From contig DBXY01000052.1 in assembly GCA_002309765.1 (NCBI GenBank), forward strand, positions 53,420 through 117,419: 64,000 nucleotides of DNA, read 5' to 3'. This document shows positions 36,457 through 44,561 of this stretch, one piece after another. The notes under the pieces were generated by a model that worked only from the letters and a program-made list of their open reading frames with translations, was not told the DNA's origin and did not search any database. The DNA comes from Verrucomicrobia bacterium UBA1200 (lineage in GTDB: Bacteria > Verrucomicrobiota > Kiritimatiellia > RFP12 > UBA1067). Position numbers and translations under genes: made by a program. Numbering within the stretch: the stretch's first letter is position 1; each line of letters starts with the position of its first letter.

Positions 36457-37263
36457 ATGAGCGAGGCTCCGGATTATTTCAGTTTCCAAGCCATCGGATT
36501 CGTTGAATCTGAACGCAAATACCGCTTCGAAACCCCGCGCCAAGCGGTATTTGCCGAACAAGGATCATTTATCCGGTTCGTCCCGGACGCGCGCATGGCG
36601 CAAGCCGCCACCGACCTGCGCGGTTTCGACCGCGTCTGGGTGCTATTCTGTTTCCATCTGAATCTCGGCAAACCCTGGAAAGCCAAGGTTCGCCCGCCCG
36701 TCTCGCCGGACGGGGCGCGTTACGGGGTTTTCGCCACCCGTTCGCCGCACCGGCCCAATCCCATCGGATTAAGCTGCGTCGAGTTGCTGTCCATCAGCGA
36801 TGACGGACTTGGAATCGGACCGAACGACCTGCTGGACGGGACCCCGGTGCTGGACATCAAACCCTATATCCCCGAAGCCGACGCCTTCCCGGATGCCGCC
36901 GCCGGTTGGCGGGATATGGCCGTAGCGGCCGCATGGGAGATCGATTTCTCCGCCGAAGCGCTGGACATTGCCGGAAAAATCCTTTCACTTTCCGGCCTCG
37001 ACCTGATCGGTTTCTGTAAACTGCAACTCGGCAGCAATCCGTTCGACCGCCGCCGCAAACGAGTGCGCGAACTTGGCGGCAACGAGTACGCCATCGGTTG
37101 CCGCACTTGGCAAATCCGGTTTGAAGCCGACCTGCAAAACCGAAAAATCCAGGTGCGGGAAATCCAATCCAACTACACCGACGACGAGTTGTCCGACCAT
37201 GCGCCCGATCCCTACGCGGACAAAGACGTCCACCGCGCCATCCGGAGGTTAAACCGTGGTTGA
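36457..37263 (+). CDS. trmO: tRNA (N6-threonylcarbamoyladenosine(37)-N6)-methyltransferase
   Basis: The ATG at 36457 is chosen; a longer reading frame runs back into the GH106 gene. The 268-aa protein starts with 'FQAIGFVES' and has the SAM-binding signature 'FATRSPHRPNPIGLS' and 'TPVLDIKPYIP' of the TsaA/YaeB (TrmO) beta-barrel family. The C-terminal extension ('GNEYAIGCRTWQIRFEAD') matches the second domain of longer members. It methylates t6A37 in tRNAs. The downstream HAD gene overlaps it by 8 nt. Confidence 0.93.
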   Translation: MSEAPDYFSFQAIGFVESERKYRFETPRQAVFAEQGSFIRFVPDARMAQAATDLRGFDRVWVLFCFHLNLGKPWKAKVRPPVSPDGARYGVFATRSPHRPNPIGLSCVELLSISDDGLGIGPNDLLDGTPVLDIKPYIPEADAFPDAAAGWRDMAVAAAWEIDFSAEALDIAGKILSLSGLDLIGFCKLQLGSNPFDRRRKRVRELGGNEYAIGCRTWQIRFEADLQNRKIQVREIQSNYTDDELSDHAPDPYADKDVHRAIRRLNRG

Positions 37264-37894
37264 CCGCCAAATAATTTGGGATTGGAACGGCACGCTTCTC
37301 AACGACATCGACGCCGCTCTGGCGGCGGCCAACCAGATGCTAGCCAGCCGCGATCTGCCCACCCTGACCTTAGACCGATATCGCGAAATCTTCGGTTTCC
37401 CGGTGCGTGGATTTTATCGTCTGGCCGGTTTCCGGCTTGAAAACGAAGATTGGGACGCGATGGCCTGTGAATTTCACCGGATTTTTCTCTCGCAACCCAC
37501 AATGCGGCTGTTTGACGACACCATCCCTACCCTTGAGCATTTTCAAAAGTCTGGGTACCGCCAAGTTATGCTCTCCGCATCGAAGCAGGAACTGCTCACT
37601 GGCATGATTGGGCAATTCAAACTCACCCCCTATTTCGATGCGGTAAAGGGAATCGACACCCTTTACGGCACCTCGAAAATCGAACTGGGGAAAGAGTTGC
37701 TCCGCCAATCTCCGATACCGCCGGAACGGACGATAATGATTGGCGACACCTTGCATGATGCCGAAGTCGCCGCCGCACTGGGCACGAGTTGCATACTGGT
37801 CGCGCGAGGGCACCAATCCTTGAGACGGCTCCAAACCGCCGGAGTTCCGTTGACCGCAACTCTGTCGGAACTGCGCGTTCTGTTGGGAGAATGA
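37256..37894 (+). CDS. HAD-superfamily phosphatase (phosphoglycolate phosphatase-like)
   Basis: A GTG start overlapping trmO by 8 nt. HAD motif I is 'IIWDWNGTLLND' (nucleophile Asp, with Asn where many have Asp), motif II 'VMLSASK', motif III Lys in 'YGTSKIELGKEL', and motif IV 'MIGDTLHDAEVAAAL'. A helical cap lies between motifs I and II, as in PGP-type subfamily I enzymes. Small-molecule phosphatase; the substrate is not deducible. Confidence 0.87.
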   Translation: MVDRQIIWDWNGTLLNDIDAALAAANQMLASRDLPTLTLDRYREIFGFPVRGFYRLAGFRLENEDWDAMACEFHRIFLSQPTMRLFDDTIPTLEHFQKSGYRQVMLSASKQELLTGMIGQFKLTPYFDAVKGIDTLYGTSKIELGKELLRQSPIPPERTIMIGDTLHDAEVAAALGTSCILVARGHQSLRRLQTAGVPLTATLSELRVLLGE

Positions 37895-38019
37895 AACATG
37901 ACATTATAACGGGGCGCAAAATACTAAAGATGTGATGTTTTTAGTTGGTGGGGTTGGTTTTGAAATTGCCTCTTATGGCATATGTTACACCGTTGGATTG
38001 ATTTCTAACGGACAGCAAG

Positions 38020-38026
38020 GAGGGAA
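38020..38026 (+). promoter_or_regulatory. Strong Shine-Dalgarno before the ATG at 38033
   Basis: AAGGAGG seven nt before ATG 38033. This ATG opens a frame that runs through the group II intron-like remnant into the GH43 gene. The GH43 ATG at 38180 itself has no recognisable ribosome site. Confidence 0.6.
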
Positions 38027-38032
38027 AAATCC

Positions 38033-39802
38033 ATGGCAACAGGAAAAGCTCTCAATGGAAAGCCGTATGCGGGAAATCCGCACGTTGCGCCTTCGCAATG
38101 CTACGGCGGCACAAGTCGGTTTGTGGAGGGGGAAGTCGCATCGGCGGCGACACCGATGCGTGGGTCTCTACTCTACAACATGAGAAAACTGATAGCAGTC
38201 GCCGTTTCGCTATGCGCGGCGTACGCGTCTGCGGCGAATCCGATTCTGCCGCTATGGGAATACATACCAGACGGCGAGCCTTACATCTTCGACGATCCAG
38301 ACAACCCGGGCAAGATGCGAGTGTATCTATACGGCTCGCACGACACTCTGCGCAATGCCTACTGTGGCTACGACTACACATTGTGGTCGGCACCGCTTGA
38401 GGATCCTAATCACTGGAGATGCGACGGGGTCATCTTCCAGTCGGTCAATGACGCGAACGGAGTGCCGCTTCTGAAGTCCGGCAAAGGGGAGCTCCTTTGG
38501 GATCCCGATGCGCAGGTTGTGACGGGGAAGGACGGCAAGAAGACGTATTATCTGTTCCCGTTCAACGTCCGGGCACGCGAACGGCTGGGAATGGTGGCAA
38601 AGTCCAACCGCCCCGACGGCCCGTTCAAGGTCTGCAATTGGTCCAAGGACGATCCGAAGAAGGTGGATAGCTTCGGATTTCATCTCGCGACATTTGTCGA
38701 TGACGATGGAAGGGCATATGCCTACTGGGGAAGGGATGTGGGGTTCGGCAGCGACAGCGTGTCGGCGGCGGAGCTCGACACCTCCACCATGTGCACACTC
38801 AAGCCCGGCGCGGAAATTCACAGGAATGTCGTCACCTCGTGGCGCCAGAAAGGGGAGGATCGCTACTTCGAGGGGCCTTCCATGCGCAAGATAAAGGGGA
38901 AGTACGTGCTCATCTACGCTCGACACACGGCGGAAGGCGAATTTGGCCTTGAAGCAGAGTACTGCACACTCGCCTATGCATACTCCGACAGCCCGCTCGG
39001 ACCCTTCACGTACGGCGGGACTTTGATCGACCTGCGTGGACGCGAGAAGGGACCTGACGGAAAGACGCGCATCACAGCGGCGCCGGGCGGAAATACGCAC
39101 GGCAGCCTCTGCGAGATCAATGGGCAATGGTACGTGTTCTACCATCGGCAGACCGGCTTGAACGAATTCTCGCGCCAGGCAATGGTGGGCCGTGTGAATG
39201 TGACGATCGACGAGAGGCCGGGCGGGAAGGTAGCGATTTCCGAGGCGGAGATCGATTCCATGGGCTTCGAAACCGAGGGACTTGATCCGTTCGAGCTCCA
39301 TGCAGCAGGAATTGCCAGCTATTACACGGGGCCAGTGCCCGCACGCCGCAGGCCGAGATATTCGTATTCCGGGCCCTATCCCGTGCCGTTTCGATGTGAC
39401 GGATATGCGGCGAAGAACGCCTACGGTCCGGATGTAAACCGTTGTGCGCTCGTCAATTGCACGGAAGGTTCCGTTGCCGGATGGAAGTACTTCAACTTCA
39501 ATAATACTTTCGGGAAGAAGGGTTTGACGCTGTCCATCGAACTGGAGCCGAATAGATTGCAAGGCGTGATCGACGTGTGGGTGAAGCGTCCTTCGGCGAA
39601 TGAGGGCGGCATGAAGGTTGGCTCGTTCACCTTGACTCCGGATTTGCCAGTCGGCATGCAGAGGGTGGAGATTCCCGTAGATGCACTTGCCGTCGTGAAT
39701 GGCCGGGAGGCATTGTACTTGACTTTTTCATCGTCTGTGAAGAACCAGTCGATCTGCACATTGCACACCCTGCGGTTCCATCGGCGTGAAACCCCAGAAT
39801 GA
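38033..39802 (+). CDS. Secreted GH43-family glycoside hydrolase with CBM6-like domain, with intron-derived 5' extension
   Basis: Two starts are possible. The ATG at 38033 has the strong AAGGAGG but adds 49 residues encoded by the intron-like remnant. The ATG at 38180 gives a clean signal peptide ('MRKLIAVAVSLCAAYASA') without a ribosome site. The catalytic part (from 38180: residues about 20-400) is a five-bladed propeller of GH43 type: 'IFDDPDNPGKMRVYLYGSHD', 'LLWDPDAQVV' and 'YFEGPSMRKIKGKYVLIYAR' with the acid/base Glu. The final 130 residues or so ('GVIDVWVKRPS', 'GMQRVEIPVDAL') resemble a CBM6 beta-sandwich. It probably acts on arabinan, xylan or related side chains. Confidence 0.85.
   Translation: MATGKALNGKPYAGNPHVAPSQCYGGTSRFVEGEVASAATPMRGSLLYNMRKLIAVAVSLCAAYASAANPILPLWEYIPDGEPYIFDDPDNPGKMRVYLYGSHDTLRNAYCGYDYTLWSAPLEDPNHWRCDGVIFQSVNDANGVPLLKSGKGELLWDPDAQVVTGKDGKKTYYLFPFNVRARERLGMVAKSNRPDGPFKVCNWSKDDPKKVDSFGFHLATFVDDDGRAYAYWGRDVGFGSDSVSAAELDTSTMCTLKPGAEIHRNVVTSWRQKGEDRYFEGPSMRKIKGKYVLIYARHTAEGEFGLEAEYCTLAYAYSDSPLGPFTYGGTLIDLRGREKGPDGKTRITAAPGGNTHGSLCEINGQWYVFYHRQTGLNEFSRQAMVGRVNVTIDERPGGKVAISEAEIDSMGFETEGLDPFELHAAGIASYYTGPVPARRRPRYSYSGPYPVPFRCDGYAAKNAYGPDVNRCALVNCTEGSVAGWKYFNFNNTFGKKGLTLSIELEPNRLQGVIDVWVKRPSANEGGMKVGSFTLTPDLPVGMQRVEIPVDALAVVNGREALYLTFSSSVKNQSICTLHTLRFHRRETPE
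38050..38179 (+). mobile_element. Group II intron 3' end remnant (domain V/VI-like), interrupted
   Basis: AAGCCG (38060-38065) pairs with CGGTTT (38117-38122), enclosing TGCGG-GAAAT-CCGCA (38068-38082), which is the pattern of group II intron domain V with its AGC triad and GAAA loop. About 30 nt with its own hairpin (38085-38098) sit between the two halves. A perfect 8-bp hairpin (38137-38144 with 38153-38160) follows, like domain VI, and the segment ends in CTCTAC. Translated, it gives 'NGKPYAGNPHV', a peptide I recall from such intron ends. No reverse transcriptase is nearby. Confidence 0.55.
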
Positions 39803-39932
39803 CAAGGGCACGACTCGGCAAGTACGGCTTCATGATCCTTGGGAACGCCGCGCCTGTGCAATTTGCCATGGGCGCATCTGCGTTTTTCACCCATGCCGAC
39901 AGGAAGCGGAAAACAACCAATACAACTGGTAA

Positions 39933-40040
39933 AAACAACTTGAAGAAGAACGCGGGCTAACTCGCCTGCGTTATTCCCGTTTTTCAAGAGCGACAGGAAT
40001 GCGCGAGCGAGTTAGTTCGCGCGCACAAGAAAAGTTGTTT
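39933..40040. repeat. 108-nt imperfect palindrome (large hairpin or MITE-like element)
   Basis: AAACAACTT (39933-39941) is the exact inverse of AAGTTGTTT (40032-40040). Inside, 39951-39965 pairs with 40007-40021 (15 nt, two mismatches), and a further partial pairing GCG..ATTCC/GGAAT..GCGC lies at the centre. It could be an RNA hairpin, a bidirectional terminator or a short non-autonomous element. Confidence 0.55.
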
Positions 40041-40123
40041 AAATTAGTTGTTTTCAACCATCATGAACTTCGATGGTGAATTACGCAGATGCGCCCGAAA
40101 TCGCGCCAAGTGCCACAACGCGA

Positions 40124-40153
40124 TTGACATCCAATATGCGGTTATGATATAAT
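40124..40153 (+). promoter_or_regulatory. Consensus sigma70 promoter upstream of a broken ATPase gene
   Basis: TTGACA (40124-40129) and TATAAT (40148-40153), both perfect consensus, 18 nt apart. The gene it should drive is reduced to a fragment; it may now drive the isomerase gene at 40605. Confidence 0.7.
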
Positions 40154-40160
40154 ACCTACT

Positions 40161-40306
40161 ATGTAAACCTCCAAAAACGGAGTTTTTGACGAGATCATTC
40201 GCGATGCACTGGATGCCAAAGGTGCAGTGCTGATTGAGGGCGCCAAGTGGCGCGGTAAAACCACGACCGTTGGCGGTCGATGTCATAATCGGCACTATCA
40301 GGGGTG
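40161..40306 (+). pseudogene. Fragment of an AAA ATPase of the DUF4143 type
   Basis: After ATG-TAA the frame reads 'NGVFDEIIRDALDAKGAVLI' then 'EGAKWRGKTTT', which matches the N-terminal Walker A region of bacterial AAA/DUF4143 ATPases (usual form IEGPKWCGKTT). It runs into unrelated residues and a TGA within 20 codons, so about 95% of the gene is missing. Confidence 0.6.
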
Positions 40307-40314
40307 AGGTCGAC

Positions 40315-40575
40315 CTCAACTCCATCCCGGTACGTTGACGGTAGGCGAAGAGTTTTCCGGTCTTATGACGGTGAGTGGTACGACGAACACGGTCTTCGCA
40401 TCCGGCGCGACGATGACGTTTGCGGACGCAGTGGAAGGTTTGCCGAGCGGCATGAGATTAATGGCCGAAAGCAACGGCCTCTATCTTGAGCGCCCGGGGA
40501 TGGTCATCATTGTGAAGCAGTTTTCACGATGGGGCCAGAGCGGGATTTGTGGTTACTGTCGTCAGCCCGAACGGG
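40315..40575 (+). pseudogene. C-terminal remnant of a beta-helix surface protein
   Basis: The frame gives a beta-helix repeat ('GTLTVGEEFSGLMTVSGTTN'), then 'SNGLYLERPGMVIIVKQ'. This is the same C-terminal arrangement as the three giant surface proteins in the window (NG-x-L, then Gly, four hydrophobics and a basic or Gln residue). It lacks a start, signal peptide and nearly all of the protein, and the frame runs on into unrelated residues. Confidence 0.6.
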
Positions 40576-40604
40576 TTGTGTAACTTGAACATGAAAGGAA
40601 CAAA

Positions 40605-41453
40605 ATGAACGTTGGCGTATTTCTCTGTCTCGAGCCCTACACGTCGCTCGATAACAACCTCCGTCTCGCGCACGAGTACGGATTCACCCACGCGGATATC
40701 ACGGACACCCATTCGGGCGGCAGTATGTTCGCGAGCGCCGGGCTTTCTGCCTCTGTGAGTCTCGATGACAACCCGTTTGAGATCAGGCGCACGTTCGAGC
40801 GCCACGGCATGAAGATCATGACGCTTAGCGCGCACGCGCTCCTGCTGGAGCCGTCATCTCCCGCCAACTACGCGACGGCCGAGATCATGAAGGCCATCAA
40901 GTTCGCGGCCGGCGCGGGCATCGAATACGTGATTACCACCGAGACGTTCGCAAAGAGCGAGTGGGCGAAGTCGCTCACCTACAAGGAGAAGGTGTTCATC
41001 GCCGCCGAGAAGCTGTACAACCCCTGCCGCATGGCGACGGACTACGGCATCAAGCTCTGCCTGGAGCAGCACGGTCCGCTCACGGACACGATCGATGGCA
41101 TCGGCGACATCATGGACCGCCTCGGCAACCCCGACTCACTCGGCGTAAACCTCGACACCGGCAACAGTTGGCTCGGCGGCACAAACCCGGTCGATCTCGC
41201 GAAGAAGTACCACGACAAGATCTACCACATCCACTGGAAGGACCTCGGTCCGGAGTGGCTTCCGAAGCGCGGCACCATATTCGGCTGCGGCTTCTCCACC
41301 ATCGAGGTGGGGACCGGCTGCATCGACGTGGCGGGCGTGATTGAGGTTCTGAAGGACAACAAGAACATCAAGTACTCCACCCTCGAAGTCGGCGGCAGCG
41401 CGGAACTCCTCCGCGCCAGCGCGAAGTACATTGAGGACCGCTGGAACGCGTAA
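40605..41453 (+). CDS. Sugar phosphate isomerase/epimerase (xylose isomerase-like TIM barrel)
   Basis: GAAAGGAACAAA precedes the ATG. The 282-aa TIM barrel of the AP-endonuclease-2 family shows 'GIKLCLEQHGPLTD' (metal Glu), 'LGVNLDTGNSWLGG' (Asp), 'IYHIHWKDLGPEWLP' (His/Asp) and C-terminal 'STLEVGG' (Glu). Such proteins isomerise or epimerise keto sugars or inositols. It lies 35 nt before a Tat-exported Gfo/Idh/MocA oxidoreductase, a common pairing in sugar-oxidation clusters. Confidence 0.85.
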   Translation: MNVGVFLCLEPYTSLDNNLRLAHEYGFTHADITDTHSGGSMFASAGLSASVSLDDNPFEIRRTFERHGMKIMTLSAHALLLEPSSPANYATAEIMKAIKFAAGAGIEYVITTETFAKSEWAKSLTYKEKVFIAAEKLYNPCRMATDYGIKLCLEQHGPLTDTIDGIGDIMDRLGNPDSLGVNLDTGNSWLGGTNPVDLAKKYHDKIYHIHWKDLGPEWLPKRGTIFGCGFSTIEVGTGCIDVAGVIEVLKDNKNIKYSTLEVGGSAELLRASAKYIEDRWNA

Positions 41454-41488
41454 AGTCTTCATTCAATCAACAGAAACGGAACGAGATA

Positions 41489-42955
41489 ATGAACGCAACA
41501 CGCAGAAATTTTCTGAAGTCCGCCCTCGCGGCGGGCTCTTTCCCGACCATCATCCCCGCCAGTGTCCTTGGCGAGAACGCGCCGAGTAACAAAGTGCAGA
41601 TCGCGCTTATCGGGTGTGGGCGCATCGGCACCACGATGGATATCAGCGGGATTGCGCGGAACGAAGACATCGCCATGCTAACCACGATCTGCGATGTCGA
41701 TGCGGCGCGGCTGGCGAACATGAAACCCGTCGCGGAGCGCTATTATCAGCACAAGATGGATCATCTCAAGCTGGAGATGGATTATCGCAAGGTGCTGGAC
41801 GATCCGGGAATCGACGGCGTGATGATCTGCACGCAGGACCATTGGCACGCGCGGATGGTGGTGGAAGCGTGTCTAAAGGGAAAAGACGTTTACGTGCAGA
41901 AACCGATGGCCCTCTCCATCGAGGAGAGCGAGGCGATCGTGGAGGCGGTGCGCCGCACGAAACGGGTTTTCCACATCGGCACCCAGCAGCGGAGCGACCG
42001 GGGCGGATGCGGCGACGGTTTCCGGCGCGGGGTCGAGTATGTGATCAGCGGACGCATCGGTACCCTCAAGCGCATCGACGTGGGAATCATCGACAACAGC
42101 CCCGCTACGGAGTGGAACGTGCCGCTGTACGAGGAGACGCCCGATCCGCGAGACTTTAATTTCGATCTCTGGCTCGGTCCCGCCCGCAACGATGTGCGCT
42201 ATTCGCAGCTGCGCACACACTGGCGTCCCGTCGGGCCGGACGGGAAAGTTGTCGCCAAGATCCCCGGACAGAATGTGGGCTGGCTGCAAATCCAGGACTA
42301 CTGCACCGGCAACATCTCCGGCTGGGGTTCCCATCACGTGGATATCGCGCAATGGGCAATGGGCGGAACCGGCCCGCTTTCCGTGAAATGCGAAAAGGCC
42401 ACATTCCTTAAAGGACGACTGTTCAACGTGCATGACGACTGCCTTATCACCTACACCTACCCGAACGGCATCGAAATGCGGCTCGGCACGCCGCGCCTCA
42501 CCGGGTTCCGTTGCGGAACCATGTTCTACGGCGAAAACGGCGACTGGATCTCCACCTGCCGCAACACCTCCGTGATTCCCGAAGGGAAACGAGTCGATAC
42601 CGCCTTCAAGCCTAAGGCGGATGTCTGGCGCAACTGCGAAGCGAACAAAAAAGAAATTCTGGAGGGAGAACCCGAAAAGCAGGTGGTGCGCAACAACGAG
42701 AAAAACCACCACCGTCCCTGGTTCCTCGGAATGCGTTCGCGCAAGGACACAAACATCACGGTTGAAGAGGCCAATACCTCGACAATCTCCTGCATTCTCG
42801 GTTACCACGCGATGAACAACATCGGTCACACCATCGGTTGGGATCCGGTGAAACGCGCCTTTACGAATCCGGAAGACCAGAAGCTCTACAGCTGCTTCGA
42901 GCGGCCGCAGTTCTCGGTCGCCCAAGCGCTGAAGGAGATCCGGCAACGCGGGTAA
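41489..42955 (+). CDS. Tat-exported Gfo/Idh/MocA-family oxidoreductase
   Basis: The N-terminus 'MNATRRNFLKSALAAGS' is a twin-arginine signal, so the folded protein with its NAD(P) cofactor is exported. The Rossmann motif 'QIALIGCGRIGTTMD' follows, then 'QDHWHARMVVEACLKGKDVY' and 'KPMALSIEESEAIVEA' (the EKP-like motif with Gln-Lys-Pro), then a beta-sheet C-terminal domain. 488 aa. These enzymes oxidise or, as NAD-dependent glycosidases, hydrolyse sugars. Its neighbours, a sugar isomerase and PmoA/ThuA-like proteins, fit a glycan-processing cluster. Confidence 0.9.
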   Translation: MNATRRNFLKSALAAGSFPTIIPASVLGENAPSNKVQIALIGCGRIGTTMDISGIARNEDIAMLTTICDVDAARLANMKPVAERYYQHKMDHLKLEMDYRKVLDDPGIDGVMICTQDHWHARMVVEACLKGKDVYVQKPMALSIEESEAIVEAVRRTKRVFHIGTQQRSDRGGCGDGFRRGVEYVISGRIGTLKRIDVGIIDNSPATEWNVPLYEETPDPRDFNFDLWLGPARNDVRYSQLRTHWRPVGPDGKVVAKIPGQNVGWLQIQDYCTGNISGWGSHHVDIAQWAMGGTGPLSVKCEKATFLKGRLFNVHDDCLITYTYPNGIEMRLGTPRLTGFRCGTMFYGENGDWISTCRNTSVIPEGKRVDTAFKPKADVWRNCEANKKEILEGEPEKQVVRNNEKNHHRPWFLGMRSRKDTNITVEEANTSTISCILGYHAMNNIGHTIGWDPVKRAFTNPEDQKLYSCFERPQFSVAQALKEIRQRG

Positions 42956-42965
42956 AGGAGACACC

Positions 42966-44540
42966 ATGAGAACAGGTCTAATCGCCATCGTGGTCATGGC
43001 TGTTTCCGCACTGTTGGCGGCAGATCCCGCATCCCGGGATCTCGCGGGAGACGCGGAACGGTATTTCGCAAAGCACACGGTGCCGGGACTGAAGTCGTTT
43101 CAAGATCTTTTGAAACTGGCGGTTTCGCCAATCGACAATCCGGTAGCGGTGGACGCGACGGTTCTGCCCAAACACAAGAATAAGAAAGTCCGCTGCTGGG
43201 GACCGATGATGGTTCCCGTATTCCGTTCGTGGGGACTGAATGCGGAGGAGCTGGATCCCGACGCGCTCGCGAAGGGCGAATTACCGGATGTTATCTTCGT
43301 CACCCAAGCGCCATATTACACGCAGGGCGATGTCGAGATGATCTTCCGGACGGCGGCGGAAGGGGGCCATGTGGTCACCTTGAACGCGACCGACCGTTGG
43401 AGCGAGGCAATCGCGAAACGGCTCGGCTTCGCTTACGGCGGTGTGCTGACAATCGGTGCGCCGGAACGAGGCGGCGTACTGTTCCCAAACTGCCCGAAAC
43501 TCGTTGACGGTTTTCCGGCAAAACCCCGGCTTGATGCCGAATTCCGCGAAATCGGGCAATGGTTGCACGGGATGTATCTAACAGGTGACCGTTGCCTGAT
43601 GGGAGTGGCGGATATCAGTCAAGGACGCATCGCCTCGGCGGTCGCGCAGTATCCGGTCGGGCGCGGGGCGGTCACGCTTTTCGGGCCCCGCCTTTACGAG
43701 AAGCCGGATCTGCCGGTCTGCAAACGGATGCTGCTCAACCTGATTGATCTGCGCGCCCCGGCGCCGAAACCGTTGGGGCTGCCGTTCGTATATCATCCCG
43801 ATCCGCCCGAAGGCAAACCCTACTTTGAACTTCGTGTGCCGGGCACACGCGATGAATACCTCACGGAAGCGCGTCCGAAAGACCACATTTGGCATTTGGG
43901 TTGCTTCTTCTCGTGGAAATTCATCAACGGCATTAACTTCTGGGAGCCGAATGCGCACGGCTTGACGAAAGTGGTTTCCCATCGGGAGGAAAAGACGGCG
44001 CAAGGCGCGCGGTTCGATTCCGAATTGGACTATGCGCTTGACGGTCGGGTAATCTTGCGGGAACGCCGGACCGTGGATGCGGTTGTCCGTCCTGACGGCA
44101 ATTACACCCTCGAATGGACCGGCCTTTTCGAAGCACTGGACGATCTCGCGTTCACCGCCAGCAAGCCCCAGTGGGACAAGGAAAAGGGAACCTGTAACGG
44201 TAACGGATACGCCGGGCTTTCCGCGCGCCTGGCAAAAAACGCGGCGTTTTCTTACTCCTACACGAATGCGCTCGGCTCGGTTGACGCGCGATGTTACGGC
44301 GACATCTCGCCGCGTATGGACGTTTACGCAAAGTCGAAACGTACCGGTGAGACTACTCGGCTTTCATTTATCGCCGACAAGCCGACGGCCAACTACACCC
44401 TGCATTGGCCAGAAAAGAACGACGGCGACGGGTTCCACTTCATCGCCTTTCCGGAGATGTTTAACGGAACGCTCCAGATGAAGAAAGGCGACAAGCGGGA
44501 GTTCCATTACACGGTTGAGGTTATGAAGGTTTTGCGTTGA
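42966..44540 (+). CDS. Secreted two-domain protein: shared N-domain plus PmoA/DUF6807-like domain
   Basis: A signal peptide ends at 'ALLAADP'. Residues about 20-265 form a domain also present in the next gene ('VRCWGPMMVPVFRSWGLNAE', 'DVIFVTQAPYYTQGDVE', 'TDRWSEAIAKRLG', 'YGGVLTIGAPERGGVLF'), perhaps a Rossmann-like GATase1-type fold. Residues about 270-524 match the 'methane oxygenase PmoA' family DUF6807 ('DHIWHLGCFFSWKFINGINF'), which is not a true methane oxygenase and occurs in sugar-utilisation clusters. GGAG lies before the ATG, 10 nt after the oxidoreductase, so one operon. Confidence 0.72.
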   Translation: MRTGLIAIVVMAVSALLAADPASRDLAGDAERYFAKHTVPGLKSFQDLLKLAVSPIDNPVAVDATVLPKHKNKKVRCWGPMMVPVFRSWGLNAEELDPDALAKGELPDVIFVTQAPYYTQGDVEMIFRTAAEGGHVVTLNATDRWSEAIAKRLGFAYGGVLTIGAPERGGVLFPNCPKLVDGFPAKPRLDAEFREIGQWLHGMYLTGDRCLMGVADISQGRIASAVAQYPVGRGAVTLFGPRLYEKPDLPVCKRMLLNLIDLRAPAPKPLGLPFVYHPDPPEGKPYFELRVPGTRDEYLTEARPKDHIWHLGCFFSWKFINGINFWEPNAHGLTKVVSHREEKTAQGARFDSELDYALDGRVILRERRTVDAVVRPDGNYTLEWTGLFEALDDLAFTASKPQWDKEKGTCNGNGYAGLSARLAKNAAFSYSYTNALGSVDARCYGDISPRMDVYAKSKRTGETTRLSFIADKPTANYTLHWPEKNDGDGFHFIAFPEMFNGTLQMKKGDKREFHYTVEVMKVLR

Positions 44541-44561
44541 AATTGAAGAAAGAGGGAAAAG

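Larger units (their letters stand above)
39803..40604. other. Gene-poor region with a palindrome and two gene remnants
   Basis: This stretch holds no intact gene. It contains a 108-nt inverted repeat, a consensus promoter, an ATPase fragment and the tail of a beta-helix surface gene, each listed separately. A 53-codon frame starts at 39799 (ATGA overlap with the GH43 stop) but resembles nothing I know. Confidence 0.6.

Noticed and set aside
39799..39960. 53-codon frame after GH43 with ATGA overlap
   Set aside because: The coupling is suggestive, but the peptide resembles nothing known and ends within the palindrome, so it is not called as a gene.
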